The notes under the pieces: model-generated | What the model was told of the DNA's origin: nothing | What the model saw: the letters and a program-made list of their open reading frames with translations, nothing else | Database searches by the model: none | Source: Bifidobacterium rousetti | GTDB lineage: Bacteria > Actinomycetota > Actinomycetes > Actinomycetales > Bifidobacteriaceae | Reading direction: 5' to 3' | DNA: 64,000 bases | NCBI RefSeq assembly: GCF_008698235.1 | Contig: NZ_PEBH01000003.1 | Coordinates: forward strand, 159,613 to 223,612 | Made by a program: the position numbers and the translations under genes | Shown here: positions 43,575 to 52,327 of the stretch, in pieces | How positions within the stretch are numbered: the first letter of the stretch is position 1 | Layout: the number at the start of each line of letters is the position of its first letter

Positions 43575-43595
43575 GTTGGTTATAGGCTGCTATCA
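43575..43595. promoter_or_regulatory. Putative sulfur-regulon operator upstream of permease 1
   Basis: GTTGGTTAT, seven bases, TATCA, in the same orientation as at 29566 and 54368. It lies about 150 nt upstream of the permease start and just beyond the stop of the GNAT 2 gene. Confidence 0.55.
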
Positions 43596-43686
43596 ACCGT
43601 TTCCGGCATGGGCGATGGGGGGCATCCCGATCACCCGGAATACCCCACCAGTCACGTCCACGACACGCCGCGCGGCCTGTGCACCC

Positions 43687-44634
43687 CTACCCCTTAACGC
43701 GATCCAGCACAATGCCGGTCTGATACGCATCCTCGCGATGAAAGGACCCGACGCCGGTGACCGTGAATACCGGAATACGGTATTCGTCGGCGATCGCACG
43801 GACGCCGGCATCATCCTCAACGGATTGCACGCCGACGATCCCCAGAGGCAGCTCGCACCCCAAAGAGAACCCCGTGTGACGGCAGAACGCCATTATCCCC
43901 CGCTCGTCGGTGTGCAACGCCAGCCAAGGCAACCGCTCATGCAGTGCGCGAAAGAACCCGGTCCAAGACCCTGGCGTGTTCTCGGTGGACGGGATCACAC
44001 GATCCCTTTCGAATCGGTTCACCGCGGGATCATACCGTACCAGCGCATCTGGGATGTCGTAGATGTATCTCAGCAGACGGTGTCCCTCATGCAGACGATG
44101 CTCCTGCTCAGGATGCCTCACGAAGCCGATCGACCTGTATAGATGTATGGCATGCGTGAGCGGGAATCCCGTATAGATCCCTACGCGCGGCACACCCAAA
44201 CGTCCGATCTCAGCGATGGAATGATTGACGAGCATCCGGCCGATACCCCGTCCTTGTGCTTCGGGCGACACCGACAGGAACCGAAACATGCGTTCGCCAC
44301 GCATCGAGGAGATCAGCGATTCCGGTTTCTCTACAGCCGTACGCGGTGTGAGCACAGCGCCAAAGATGGCGCTTCCCGCCCCATCGGCATTTCCACCGCC
44401 TGCATCGGTTGCGATCCACACCGTCCATCGCGCACTGTGCCGTTCCAGCGAACGCATGTCCCGCTCGTACGCTTCGGAAACGAACAATCCAGTCCGACGG
44501 AACGAATCGACCATCATGTTCTCAATGAGCGGATACTCATTGCGCCGGGCTTGGCGGATGGCCACGTCTGAGGCCATGTCTGCGTCGATATTCACCTTCA
44601 CACCAGCGTCCTCATGGCAGTATGGCTCACTCAT
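43687..44634 (-). CDS. GNAT family N-acetyltransferase with an unidentified C-terminal domain, copy 2
   Basis: The protein has 315 residues. An N-terminal GNAT domain carries FRFLSVSPEAQGRGIGRMLVN and LYRSIGFVRHPEQEH. After about residue 190 a further ~125 residues (starting near GSWTGFFRALHERLPW) do not match a family I recognise; they include CRHTGFSLGCELPLGIVGVQ and a short alpha/beta-looking stretch. The ATG at 44634 overlaps the end of the DUF1684 gene by 8 nt, so the two are coupled. It ends the second ABC operon. Confidence 0.8.
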   Translation of the reverse strand: MSEPYCHEDAGVKVNIDADMASDVAIRQARRNEYPLIENMMVDSFRRTGLFVSEAYERDMRSLERHSARWTVWIATDAGGGNADGAGSAIFGAVLTPRTAVEKPESLISSMRGERMFRFLSVSPEAQGRGIGRMLVNHSIAEIGRLGVPRVGIYTGFPLTHAIHLYRSIGFVRHPEQEHRLHEGHRLLRYIYDIPDALVRYDPAVNRFERDRVIPSTENTPGSWTGFFRALHERLPWLALHTDERGIMAFCRHTGFSLGCELPLGIVGVQSVEDDAGVRAIADEYRIPVFTVTGVGSFHREDAYQTGIVLDRVKG

Positions 44635-45496
44635 GTCCCAACGGTTTCTTCTCACCGGCGGTGACCGCGAACGGTAAATGGTTCTGCAATGGGGCGAACG
44701 GACAGGTGCAGAACGGCGTGTATGCACATGGCAGGTTCAGGGCGTGGTTGAAGTCGAGCGTGCGCAGCGCATCGGGATCGAGGTTCCCGATGGTGATGAT
44801 GCGCGAACCACCATATGTCTCCTTGCCGGAGGTTGCGTCGCGGAACAGGATGATGCCGGAGTTGTCATGGAATCCCTGGAAGACGGTCAGCGGATATTCC
44901 CTGCCGTCGACGGTCAGGTTGAGCACGCCCACGACGTGCTCGTTATGGCTCAGCCCATCCACGGATGCCGGGACCGAGACGATGGTGTCCTTGTCCTGCG
45001 CCGGTTCGAAACGTGCGGGGACTATCCACTTCGGATCGGGCTCGAAGTACGGCGTGCCCGCATAGTCGGCGATGAGTTTCGACTTGGGGTCGCGCACGCG
45101 CACCGCAAACGTCCGCGTGCCGCCGATGCGTTTGATGAGCTCCGCCTTGACATCGTTGAAGGTGAGGATGGCCACATCGGCGTCCTCTTCCGCCTTGACG
45201 ATGTATCCACGTTCGCTCAGCACAGGCAATCCGTTAATGTTGATGACCCGGTTCGGATCCGGAGTGTAGGTGATCGTGTCGCCGTCCTGCCACCAGCTTC
45301 CCGGAAACGACGGAACCGTGACGTCCCCGTGATCGGTCAACCATGTGAGGTCGACGATTGACAGGAACCCATGCGGGGAGGTGAGAATCTCCTCACGCCG
45401 GCTGTGCCATTGAAGCCATTGCTCTTTGTATTCCAGATATGCGGTGTCGTCGGTAGCGGTATCCACCGCACTGTTCCCCGTTTCGTGTGCTCTCAT
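44627..45496 (-). CDS. DUF1684 family protein
   Basis: The protein has 289 residues. The order WHSRREEILTSPHGFLSIVDLTWL at the N-terminus and DFNHALNLPCAYTPFCTCPFAPLQNHLPF at the C-terminus is diagnostic of DUF1684, a family of unknown function. Three cysteines near the end (CAYTPFCTC) are notable; the family normally has two of them. There is no signal peptide. It lies between the second ABC transporter and a GNAT gene in one transcript. Confidence 0.85.
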   Translation of the reverse strand: MRAHETGNSAVDTATDDTAYLEYKEQWLQWHSRREEILTSPHGFLSIVDLTWLTDHGDVTVPSFPGSWWQDGDTITYTPDPNRVININGLPVLSERGYIVKAEEDADVAILTFNDVKAELIKRIGGTRTFAVRVRDPKSKLIADYAGTPYFEPDPKWIVPARFEPAQDKDTIVSVPASVDGLSHNEHVVGVLNLTVDGREYPLTVFQGFHDNSGIILFRDATSGKETYGGSRIITIGNLDPDALRTLDFNHALNLPCAYTPFCTCPFAPLQNHLPFAVTAGEKKPLGHE

Positions 45497-45596
45497 GCGT
45501 ATCTCCTGATTCTTTTTTGTTTTTGGTCTGTGTTTCTATTTCCGGCTCGCGTGGACATGCATCGGGTGGCCACACATCAGGTGGCCACACACCGAT

Positions 45597-46361
45597 TCAC
45601 GCCGTTCTGGTCAAAGGCGTGTGTTGGATGACTCGTTCGAGGAACCGCTGAGTCCGCTCATGCCGTGGATCGGTGAAGATCTGCTCCGCACTCCCCTCTT
45701 CGATCACTTCGCCATCGTCCATGAACATCACATGGCTCGCCACCTCACGCGCGAACTGCATCTCGTGCGTGACGACGATCATGGTGACCTGTTCGCGCGC
45801 GAGTTCCTTCATGATGTCCAGCACATCTCCCACTCTCTCGGGATCGAGTGCGGACGTGGGCTCGTCGAAGAAGATCACCTTCGGCTTGACCGCGATGGCA
45901 CGAGCGATGCCGACACGCTGCTGTTCACCGCCGCTCAGCTCCACCGGGCGCTGGTTTGCATGGTCGGCCATGCCGACCTTCTCGAGCGCCTCCATCGCAA
46001 TGTCATGCGCCTGTTTGTCGGGAATGCCATGCGCTTGGGTGAGAACCTCAGTCACATTGCCCAGCGCGGTGCGGTTCGGGAAGAGGTTGTAGTGCTGGAA
46101 CACGAATCCAGTGGCCCTGCGCAGACGAAGGATGTCCCTGCGCTGGTACCGTGACACGTCACGCCCTTCTCCATTAAACCCGATGACACCGGAATCGGCT
46201 TTTTCGAGGAAATTCATCGTCCTCAGAAATGTGGTCTTGCCTGAACCTGACGGTCCGAGGATGACGTTCACATCGCCGGCCTCCACGTTCAGGGAGATGT
46301 CCTTCAGCACTGTCTTTCCATCAAACGACTTGGCGATGTTGCGGGCTTCGAATAACGGCAT
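45597..46361 (-). CDS. Polar amino-acid ABC transporter ATPase, system 2
   Basis: This 254-residue protein has Walker A GPSGSGKTT, Q-loop GFVFQHYNLFPN, signature LSGGEQQR, Walker B VIFFDEPTSALD and switch MIVVTHEMQF. It is GlnQ/TcyC-like. It follows its permease by 61 nt, and a 100-nt gap separates it from DUF1684. Confidence 0.94.
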   Translation of the reverse strand: MPLFEARNIAKSFDGKTVLKDISLNVEAGDVNVILGPSGSGKTTFLRTMNFLEKADSGVIGFNGEGRDVSRYQRRDILRLRRATGFVFQHYNLFPNRTALGNVTEVLTQAHGIPDKQAHDIAMEALEKVGMADHANQRPVELSGGEQQRVGIARAIAVKPKVIFFDEPTSALDPERVGDVLDIMKELAREQVTMIVVTHEMQFAREVASHVMFMDDGEVIEEGSAEQIFTDPRHERTQRFLERVIQHTPLTRTA

Positions 46362-46422
46362 ATCCGCCTTCCTTTCATTGATGATTCATTGCACGGGATG
46401 ACATGGCACAGGGCCACGCACA

Positions 46423-47145
46423 TTACGCGGTTCTGTTCCGCTGCACGTTCAGCCGTTTCTCCACGAATCCGGTGATGCGGGCCAATACGAAGCAGGAGCA
46501 CCAATAGATGACCGCAAGCGCGATGTACACCTCGAAGAAGCGGTAGCCGGACGAGGCGATGATCTTGCCCTGCCCCATGATGTCCACCACGCCGATAGTG
46601 AAGGCCAGCGAGGTGTTCTTCATCAACATGAGCAGCATGTTGCCGAGGTTGGGCATGGCGATGAGGAGCGCCTGCGGCAGGATCACCCGAAGCATCGTCC
46701 TTCCACGGGTCATACCGAACGCCTCCGCCGCCTCGACCGAGCCGCGGTCCACCGCCTCGATGGCGCCGCGGATGGTTTCGGCGAAATATGCTCCGTCACC
46801 GAGTGAATACGCGATGAAGACGCTCAGCAGTGCGGGCACACCGTGCGTGGGATAATCCGTACCGAAATTCGCGTTCCATAGCCGGATGACCACAGGGATG
46901 CCAAAATAGATGAGATAGAGCTGCACCAGCAACGGGGTACCGCGGATGAACGAGACATATGCGTCCACGATCTGCAGCAGTACCGGGATACGGTACACCT
47001 TGACGATCGCACAGCCGAGTCCGATCAGCAGGCCGCATATGTAGGCCACCGCGACGATGAGCAGCGTGATGGGGAAATACGGCATGAGTTTGCCGAACGA
47101 ATCCAGCATGAACTGCACGTCGAAGATGGTGTTGCTATTGCTCAT
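46423..47145 (-). CDS. Polar amino-acid ABC transporter permease, system 2
   Basis: This 240-residue hydrophobic subunit has YVSFIRGTPLLVQLYLIYFG and the coupling helix AAEAFGMTRGRTMLRVILPQA. It is a paralog of the system 1 permease. It is preceded by its binding-protein gene 45 nt away and followed by its ATPase. Confidence 0.94.
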   Translation of the reverse strand: MSNSNTIFDVQFMLDSFGKLMPYFPITLLIVAVAYICGLLIGLGCAIVKVYRIPVLLQIVDAYVSFIRGTPLLVQLYLIYFGIPVVIRLWNANFGTDYPTHGVPALLSVFIAYSLGDGAYFAETIRGAIEAVDRGSVEAAEAFGMTRGRTMLRVILPQALLIAMPNLGNMLLMLMKNTSLAFTIGVVDIMGQGKIIASSGYRFFEVYIALAVIYWCSCFVLARITGFVEKRLNVQRNRTA

Positions 47146-47190
47146 GGATCGCCTCTCTGAGGGTAAGTGACCGAAGATGCCGGTGGCAGG

Positions 47191-48114
47191 TCACTGTCCG
47201 GAGATGTCCTTTCCGAAGTATTTGAGCGAGATGTCGCTGATGGTACCGTCTGCCTTGAGCTCCGCAATGGCTTTGTCGAACAGTCGCTTCGCGCGTTCGC
47301 CGCGCTGGGTTCTGCCGAAAAGGTAATATCCATCATCCGCTTTGCTTCCCTCGCCACTGGTGATCGGAATGATGGCGAGACTGTCGTCATGACGTTCGTG
47401 CTCGTAGGCGTAGACCGCGGTATCGCCCACCACGGTGGCGTCGATCTGCCCGTTCCTGACCGCCGTCACGAGTTCGGTAATGCCATAGTCGCCGTGGTTG
47501 AGATCGATGGGACTGCCCGCATGGTCCTTGTTGTACTGCTCCAGTAGCAGCTGGTCGGAGGCCCCAGTGGAAAACGTCCCCACCTTCAGTTTCTTTTCGG
47601 CCACATCATCCAGCGAGGTGATGCCGCTGAACTTGGACTTGTCGTAGATGATGACATGACGGTTCACGGCGACCGGCTCGGCGGAGTACAGGTATCGCTG
47701 CTCGCGTTCGGGCGTTTTGCTCATCATGAACGCCAGCACGTCGTCCTGTCCTGTCGTCAGCGCCTGCGATGCCGCAGCGAAGTCAGTCACATCCCATTCG
47801 ACCTTCACATCAGGCAGTTTGTCGTCGATGGCGTTGGTGAGGTCCACATAGTAGCCGGTCAGTTTACCGGTATCCGGATCCTTCCATGCGAACGGCGTTC
47901 CGGTGCCGGTGGTCACCACTTTGATGGTTCCCGAGTCCTCCGATGCCTCCACGCCCGACGCCTTGGGCGCATCCGTGTTGGTGCAGGCTCCCAGGGAGCC
48001 TATCATGAGCGCGGCAACGAACGCGGCGATCACGCGCCTCGCCATACCGGACCGCTTCCTACGTACCAGCCCGTACGACGATCCCGCCAATGCATCGATT
48101 GCTGTTCCGAACAT
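47191..48114 (-). CDS. Amino-acid ABC transporter substrate-binding lipoprotein, system 2
   Basis: The protein has 307 residues. An N-terminal region with VRRKRSGMARR, then a hydrophobic stretch ending in the lipobox GSLGAC, marks a lipoprotein. The mature part is a polar amino-acid binding fold (VVTTGTGTPFAWKDPDTGKLTGYYVDLTNAI; FSTGASDQLLLEQYN). AGGGGA lies 5 nt before the ATG at 48114, which supports this start over the inner ATG at 48045. It is more distant from the two lone binding proteins than they are from each other. Confidence 0.92.
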   Translation of the reverse strand: MFGTAIDALAGSSYGLVRRKRSGMARRVIAAFVAALMIGSLGACTNTDAPKASGVEASEDSGTIKVVTTGTGTPFAWKDPDTGKLTGYYVDLTNAIDDKLPDVKVEWDVTDFAAASQALTTGQDDVLAFMMSKTPEREQRYLYSAEPVAVNRHVIIYDKSKFSGITSLDDVAEKKLKVGTFSTGASDQLLLEQYNKDHAGSPIDLNHGDYGITELVTAVRNGQIDATVVGDTAVYAYEHERHDDSLAIIPITSGEGSKADDGYYLFGRTQRGERAKRLFDKAIAELKADGTISDISLKYFGKDISGQ

Positions 48115-48170
48115 GTCTTCCCCTTTTCACCATGTCTGGATCTTCTTGATTCCCGGATACCATCCGGCTC

Positions 48171-48968
48171 TCAAATGAGCCGCCCGCCGCCATCGACGGT
48201 GATGTACTGCCCCTGCACGAAACTGGAGGCGTCGGACGACAGGAACAGCACAGTGCCGTTCAGCTCGTCGACATTCGACACACGGCCGGCCGGGATGCGG
48301 GCGATGAGCGCCTTTCTGACATCCGGCCGCTCATAGTATCCACTGCCGGTTCCGGATGTCCCACTGGTCATGCCGGTTTGGAAATAGCTTGGCGCGATCG
48401 CGTTGGCGGTGATGCCGTAACGGGCGTAACGGGCGGCGATGTTGATGGTCAGCCCCAGCACCGCGGCCTTGGAAGCGTGATAGGAGTCGCATGCGTGGTC
48501 GATGGTCATGTTGCCGTGCAACGCGGCGATCGACGAGATGTTGACGATCTTGCCGTATCGGTTCTCCTTGAAGTGCGGCAGCAGGAAACGCAGGACGTTG
48601 CGTATGCCGGTGACGTTCACCTCGAACACCTCGTTCCACGTGTCCAATGGATCCACTTCGATGTCGTCTTTACGATTGATGCCGGCATCGTTGAGTACGA
48701 TGTCAATCCTTCCATAATGCGCGATGGCCTCATGCACCGCACGTTCGACCTGCGACTCATCGGTGACGTCCGCCGTGAGGGCAATAGCCTCATGGCCGGC
48801 GTTCTCCAGAGTTTTCCGGACTCGCTCGAGTCCGTCGGCATTAACATCCAGCAATGCAAGTGCCGCACCGGCGTCCGCGTATGCGTACGCGGCCTGCTCA
48901 CCAAGCCCGCTGGCGCCTCCAGTCACCAACGCGACTCGTCCGGTCAGATCGAAATAGTTCCTTACCAT
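48171..48968 (-). CDS. Short-chain dehydrogenase/reductase
   Basis: This 265-residue classical SDR has the cofactor motif VTGGASGLGEQ, IVLNDAGIN (Asp where NNAG is usual), Ser in IVNISSIAA, and the catalytic YHASK. Asp in LLDVNADG suggests NAD over NADP. The substrate is unknown. It is the first gene of the operon SDR, binding protein, permease, ATPase, DUF1684, GNAT, and a TGTA-N11-TACA palindrome lies 19 nt before its start codon. Confidence 0.9.
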   Translation of the reverse strand: MVRNYFDLTGRVALVTGGASGLGEQAAYAYADAGAALALLDVNADGLERVRKTLENAGHEAIALTADVTDESQVERAVHEAIAHYGRIDIVLNDAGINRKDDIEVDPLDTWNEVFEVNVTGIRNVLRFLLPHFKENRYGKIVNISSIAALHGNMTIDHACDSYHASKAAVLGLTINIAARYARYGITANAIAPSYFQTGMTSGTSGTGSGYYERPDVRKALIARIPAGRVSNVDELNGTVLFLSSDASSFVQGQYITVDGGGRLI

Positions 48969-48986
48969 TGCACATTCCCCTTCTTG

Positions 48987-49005
48987 TGTAAATTTATTAA
49001 CTACA
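48987..49005. promoter_or_regulatory. Putative Rrf2 operator, site 1 (SDR/ABC operon)
   Basis: On the minus strand this reads TGTAGTTAATAAATTTACA, a 19-bp palindrome-like box 19 nt from the SDR start. It is close to the boxes at 49199 and 50727. Such a position would block transcription or initiation of the ABC operon. The remainder of this 364-bp gap (48969-49332) contains only site 2 and AT-rich sequence. Confidence 0.65.
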
Positions 49006-49198
49006 TGTGATGCTCACTGATAGTAGCCCCACAATGCATCACATTTGGCCGGCACATCATACGGAAAAGGAATAGCCGGCTATCAGACACCGTGATTACA
49101 ACGATTGCAACACCAACAAACCGCACAAACCCCTCGATCGCGACCGAAGCCACAATCAAAGACATCGCATCATGAATCAGTCATTAACGCGACTGTTA

Positions 49199-49217
49199 TG
49201 TAGCTCTAAGATTTACA
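49199..49217. promoter_or_regulatory. Putative Rrf2 operator, site 2 (nitroreductase)
   Basis: TGTAGCTCTAAGATTTACA, 116 nt upstream of the nitroreductase start codon and divergent from the SDR operon. It matches site 1 (minus strand) at 15 of 19 positions and site 3 at 14 of 19, by eye. Confidence 0.65.
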
Positions 49218-49332
49218 TATGATGATCACGGCACAGCATTTGCACGCCACCCCTAGCATGAACCATATGAGCCCTCACGCTTATCGCGTCATCAGGGCAT
49301 CATCAGGAAGCATCACAAGAAAGGATGAGCAT

Positions 49333-50118
49333 ATGTCCCTCGTCAACAATCCGACCATCGACGTCCTGCTGCGCAGGAAATCGGTCCGCCGTTTCGCCGA
49401 TACCCCCATTCCGGACGACATCGTCGAAACGTTGGAAACCGCCGCCCAACGCGCGGCGACCAGCCAATACCTGAACTCCTGGTCGGCGATCCGCATCACG
49501 GATCCAGACATCAAGAGGCAACTGTCCGAACTGTCGACCCAGACATTCGTCGCCGATGCACCACTGCTGTACATCTTCGTCGCCGACCAGCATCGCAACA
49601 CCCGGATCGCGCACGAGGAGGGCGTGGATATCACGTCCGACGATCTGTATTTCAACTCGCCCGCCGCTTTCGGCCAAGCCAAGGATGACGCAGTGCTTGC
49701 CCTGCACGCCATGGAGACCGCCGCGTTTTCGCTGGGACTCGGGGCGGTGATCATGGCGGCCATCGTGATGCATACGCGCGAGGTCATCGAGCTGCTGCAC
49801 CTGCCCAAGCTCACCTATCCGATTCTCGGCATCGCGCTCGGAGTGCCCGAGGAACCGGTCACCGCCCCCGCTACCAAGCCACGTCTCCCCAAGGACACGC
49901 AATTCTTCGACAACACCTACCCGACCGCCGACGAGGAGCGTCTGCTGGACCCGCAGCTGAACGAGTTCGACAAACAGGTAGCCGAGTTTTACCGTCAGCG
50001 CGGCGGCGCCGCTCCGGCCTCGTTCAAGGCATGGCTCGCCAGCCGATCCGTCCGTCCGGGCCTGTCGCAAAGGGAACCCTTCTCCACAATCGCCCGCGAT
50101 CAGGGGTTCGGCTTCTGA
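49333..50118 (+). CDS. FMN-dependent nitroreductase family oxidoreductase (NfrA-like)
   Basis: This 261-residue protein starts PTIDVLLRRKSVRRFADTPI, the conserved FMN-binding Arg-Ser segment of the family, and has GLGAVIMAAIVMHTREVIELLHLP and YPILGIALGVPEEP. NfrA-type enzymes reduce nitro compounds, quinones or disulfides with NAD(P)H. The ATG at 49333 follows AAAGGATG. It lies between the divergent SDR/ABC operon and the Rrf2 regulator. Confidence 0.9.
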   Translation: MSLVNNPTIDVLLRRKSVRRFADTPIPDDIVETLETAAQRAATSQYLNSWSAIRITDPDIKRQLSELSTQTFVADAPLLYIFVADQHRNTRIAHEEGVDITSDDLYFNSPAAFGQAKDDAVLALHAMETAAFSLGLGAVIMAAIVMHTREVIELLHLPKLTYPILGIALGVPEEPVTAPATKPRLPKDTQFFDNTYPTADEERLLDPQLNEFDKQVAEFYRQRGGAAPASFKAWLASRSVRPGLSQREPFSTIARDQGFGF

Positions 50119-50185
50119 AAGCCTTTCCGGAATCACCCAACACCATCGGATGGTTACCGCCCGACGAGCCGCCGGCCAGACGCAA

Positions 50186-50644
50186 TCACGCGGCAGCCGG
50201 CGGTTCGTCTCCCCCAAACAGAAGGCGGGCGTGATAGTCGTCGACCATCTGAGACAAAGTGATCGACGACATGGCTTGGGCCGCCGCCTGCTCGACCCGC
50301 TCATACGCGGGAGTCAGCACTGCGCGGATGTTTTTCGCTATCGGGCAGGATTGCCCCACATACTTGTGCATGCCGATCATCGTGGACAGACCTTCGGGCT
50401 CGACCGCGTTTTGAATGTCGAGCAGAGTTATGTCCTTCGGGTCACGGATCAGATGCGCACCCCCCTCGCCCCGATTCACATCGATGATGCCGGCCTTCTT
50501 CAACGAGCAGAACAGGGAGCGAATGCTTGCCGCGTTACATCCGGTGCTCTCGGCCAGCAACCGGCTGGTCACCCGATGATCGCCCGCCTCGTTCATAAAG
50601 ATCAGGCAATGCACCGCCACGGAGCACTTCATGCTGATATGCAC
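50186..50644 (-). CDS. Rrf2 family transcriptional regulator (YwnA-like)
   Basis: The protein has 152 residues from a GTG start with AGGGGG 7 nt upstream; an ATG at 50680 is the alternative but has a poor ribosome-binding site. The winged-helix N-terminus reads SVAVHCLIFMNEAGDHRVTSRLLAESTGCNAASIRSLFCSL, typical of Rrf2. Unlike IscR or NsrR there is no C-terminal three-cysteine iron-sulfur motif; only one Cys (GQSCPIAKNI) lies in that region. Rrf2 relatives such as CymR and YwnA control cysteine metabolism or stress genes. A conserved palindrome occurs in front of its neighbours and in its own divergent region, so it is the natural candidate regulator. Confidence 0.88.
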   Translation of the reverse strand: MHISMKCSVAVHCLIFMNEAGDHRVTSRLLAESTGCNAASIRSLFCSLKKAGIIDVNRGEGGAHLIRDPKDITLLDIQNAVEPEGLSTMIGMHKYVGQSCPIAKNIRAVLTPAYERVEQAAAQAMSSITLSQMVDDYHARLLFGGDEPPAAA

Positions 50645-50726
50645 AGGCAAGCCCCCTCGTTCAAACCATTCGATTCTCATTACCTTTCATCACGAACCAT
50701 ATCCCAGTGCCGCGATATGGTTTATA

Positions 50727-50745
50727 TGTAATTCTAAATATTACA
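50727..50745. promoter_or_regulatory. Putative Rrf2 operator, site 3 (rrf2/quinone reductase divergent region)
   Basis: TGTAATTCTAAATATTACA has perfect 6-bp arms TGTAAT/ATTACA. It lies 55 nt before the quinone reductase start and about 83 nt upstream of the rrf2 start, where it could control both. TATATG overlaps its left edge as a possible -10 box. Confidence 0.7.
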
Positions 50746-50800
50746 TTACTGGGTCGCCGGAAATCCAACACCTGCGGAATCGAAGAAAGGACGCGCCACC

Positions 50801-51823
50801 ATGCGAGCAGCGCAGATCAACCGTTACGAGAAGGACGCCGCCAAGGCCATTGCGGGGGTTGAGGTCAACGAGATCCCCGAACCGTCCATCGGCGACCGCG
50901 ACATACTGATCCGCGTCAAGGCGGCGGCCGTCAATCCGCTGGAATTGCTGGTCGCCGCCGGCGCAGTCAAGCTGATCCAGGATTATCCGATGCCGGTCAC
51001 GCTCGGCAACGAGGTCGCCGGCGTCGTGGAACGCGTGGGCGATGCGGTGCGCGGATTCCAGCCGGGTGACCGCGTGTACGCCCGCACGCCGATCGACCAC
51101 CCCGGCGCGCTCGCTGAATTCGTCGCATTGCCCGGAGACGCTGTGGCGCCGATGCCCGAGGGATACGATTTCGACGAGGCCGCGACCATCCCGCTCACCG
51201 GTCTGACCGCGTGGCAGGCGTTCACGGAGGTCCTGGACGCCAAGCCGGGGCAGGGCGTCCTCATTCCCGGAGGCTCGGGCAGCTTCGGACGCATGGCCGT
51301 GCCGATCGCCAAATCGCTGGGGCTGGACGTCACCGTCACCGGCAACGAGCGCTCGCGCGACGAGATCCTCGCCCTCGGCGCCGACAGGTATCTCGACTAC
51401 CGTGCGGAGGATTACTGGCAGGCCGGCGTCAGTGTCGACTACGTGATCGATACGCTTGGGCCGGCAGAGTTCGACCGTGAGCTGTCCGTGCTGAAACCCG
51501 GCGGCACGCTGCTCAGCCTGCGCGGCGTGCCCAACAAGGCATTCGCCGAACGCATGCGGATGCCGTTCCTCAAGCGCACGCTGTTCTCGCTCGCCGGATC
51601 GAAGCTCGACAAGAAGGCGCAGACGCAGGGCAAGCGGTACGAATTCATCTTCGTGCGGGCGGATGGCGAACAGCTGCGTCATATCACCGACATCGTGAAG
51701 GAACGCGATGTGCACCCCTCCATCGACCCGCACATGCTCCGCCTTGACGACATTCAAGCGGCGCTCAAACTCGTCGCCGGCATGGGAGGACACGCATCAG
51801 GCAAGGTCGTGGTCCGGTTCTGA
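50801..51823 (+). CDS. NADPH:quinone reductase-like (zinc-free MDR family) oxidoreductase
   Basis: The protein has 340 residues. It has the GroES-like N-terminal domain (VKAAAVNPLELLVAAG; LGNEVAGVVERVG) and a Rossmann domain (GQGVLIPGGSGSFGRMAVPIAKSLG). The structural zinc cysteines and the catalytic Cys/His of alcohol dehydrogenases are missing, as in quinone/enone reductases. It is controlled from the site shared with the Rrf2 gene, suggesting a response to electrophiles. Confidence 0.88.
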   Translation: MRAAQINRYEKDAAKAIAGVEVNEIPEPSIGDRDILIRVKAAAVNPLELLVAAGAVKLIQDYPMPVTLGNEVAGVVERVGDAVRGFQPGDRVYARTPIDHPGALAEFVALPGDAVAPMPEGYDFDEAATIPLTGLTAWQAFTEVLDAKPGQGVLIPGGSGSFGRMAVPIAKSLGLDVTVTGNERSRDEILALGADRYLDYRAEDYWQAGVSVDYVIDTLGPAEFDRELSVLKPGGTLLSLRGVPNKAFAERMRMPFLKRTLFSLAGSKLDKKAQTQGKRYEFIFVRADGEQLRHITDIVKERDVHPSIDPHMLRLDDIQAALKLVAGMGGHASGKVVVRF

Positions 51824-51900
51824 CCACGGCACGATCCGGAAGTACATGAAAACCCACAGGAAGCATGGAAGATGCACCCCACGCGCTTTACACGCGACTG

Positions 51901-52242
51901 TCAGAGCACGCCGTCGTACCCGACTCCGAGCCGATCTGACACGGTTTCAAGCGACGCGACCGTCCCGGGGTCGAGCGTCACCGTACCACGTACCGTGCGT
52001 TCCCGATACGCGGTCTCCTCCTTGTCACCATGCACATACACGCGACTGCCGGACGCCGCGGGGATGCGGCGGATCTCGTCCAAGTAGTCGGAGAACCGGG
52101 CGATGATCGCGTCCGGGTCCCCGAAGATCGCAGGATCGATGGCGGCGAAGCAGTGACCGACGCCGTGATGGATGCCGAGTCCGTCCACTTCGCTGGACTT
52201 GTTGCCCTTCACCCGAATGTGGCATAGCAGACAGCCGCACAT
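51901..52242 (-). pseudogene. C-terminal fragment of a malate/L-lactate dehydrogenase (Ldh_2) family protein
   Basis: The frame encodes 113 residues. The part GHCFAAIDPAIFGDPDAIIARFSDYLDEIRR, then a VYVHGDKE-like end and RGTVTLDPGTVASL, corresponds to the last third of Ldh_2 (COG2055) oxidoreductases, which are about 330-350 residues long. Everything before it is missing and the apparent start lies beside the hairpin repeat array. It is therefore a remnant, probably inactive. The family includes malate, ureidoglycolate and sulfolactate dehydrogenases. Confidence 0.7.
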
Positions 52243-52327
52243 CGCCCGCTCATCGCCCCGAAAACACAGTCATTCCGAGCGATATCCGACGGTCGGTGAC
52301 GGTCATCTCTTGCTGCACAGGGCTCTT

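Noticed and set aside
50186-50644. Rrf2 protein as an iron-sulfur sensor (IscR/NsrR)
   Set aside because: The three conserved C-terminal cysteines are missing; only one is present.
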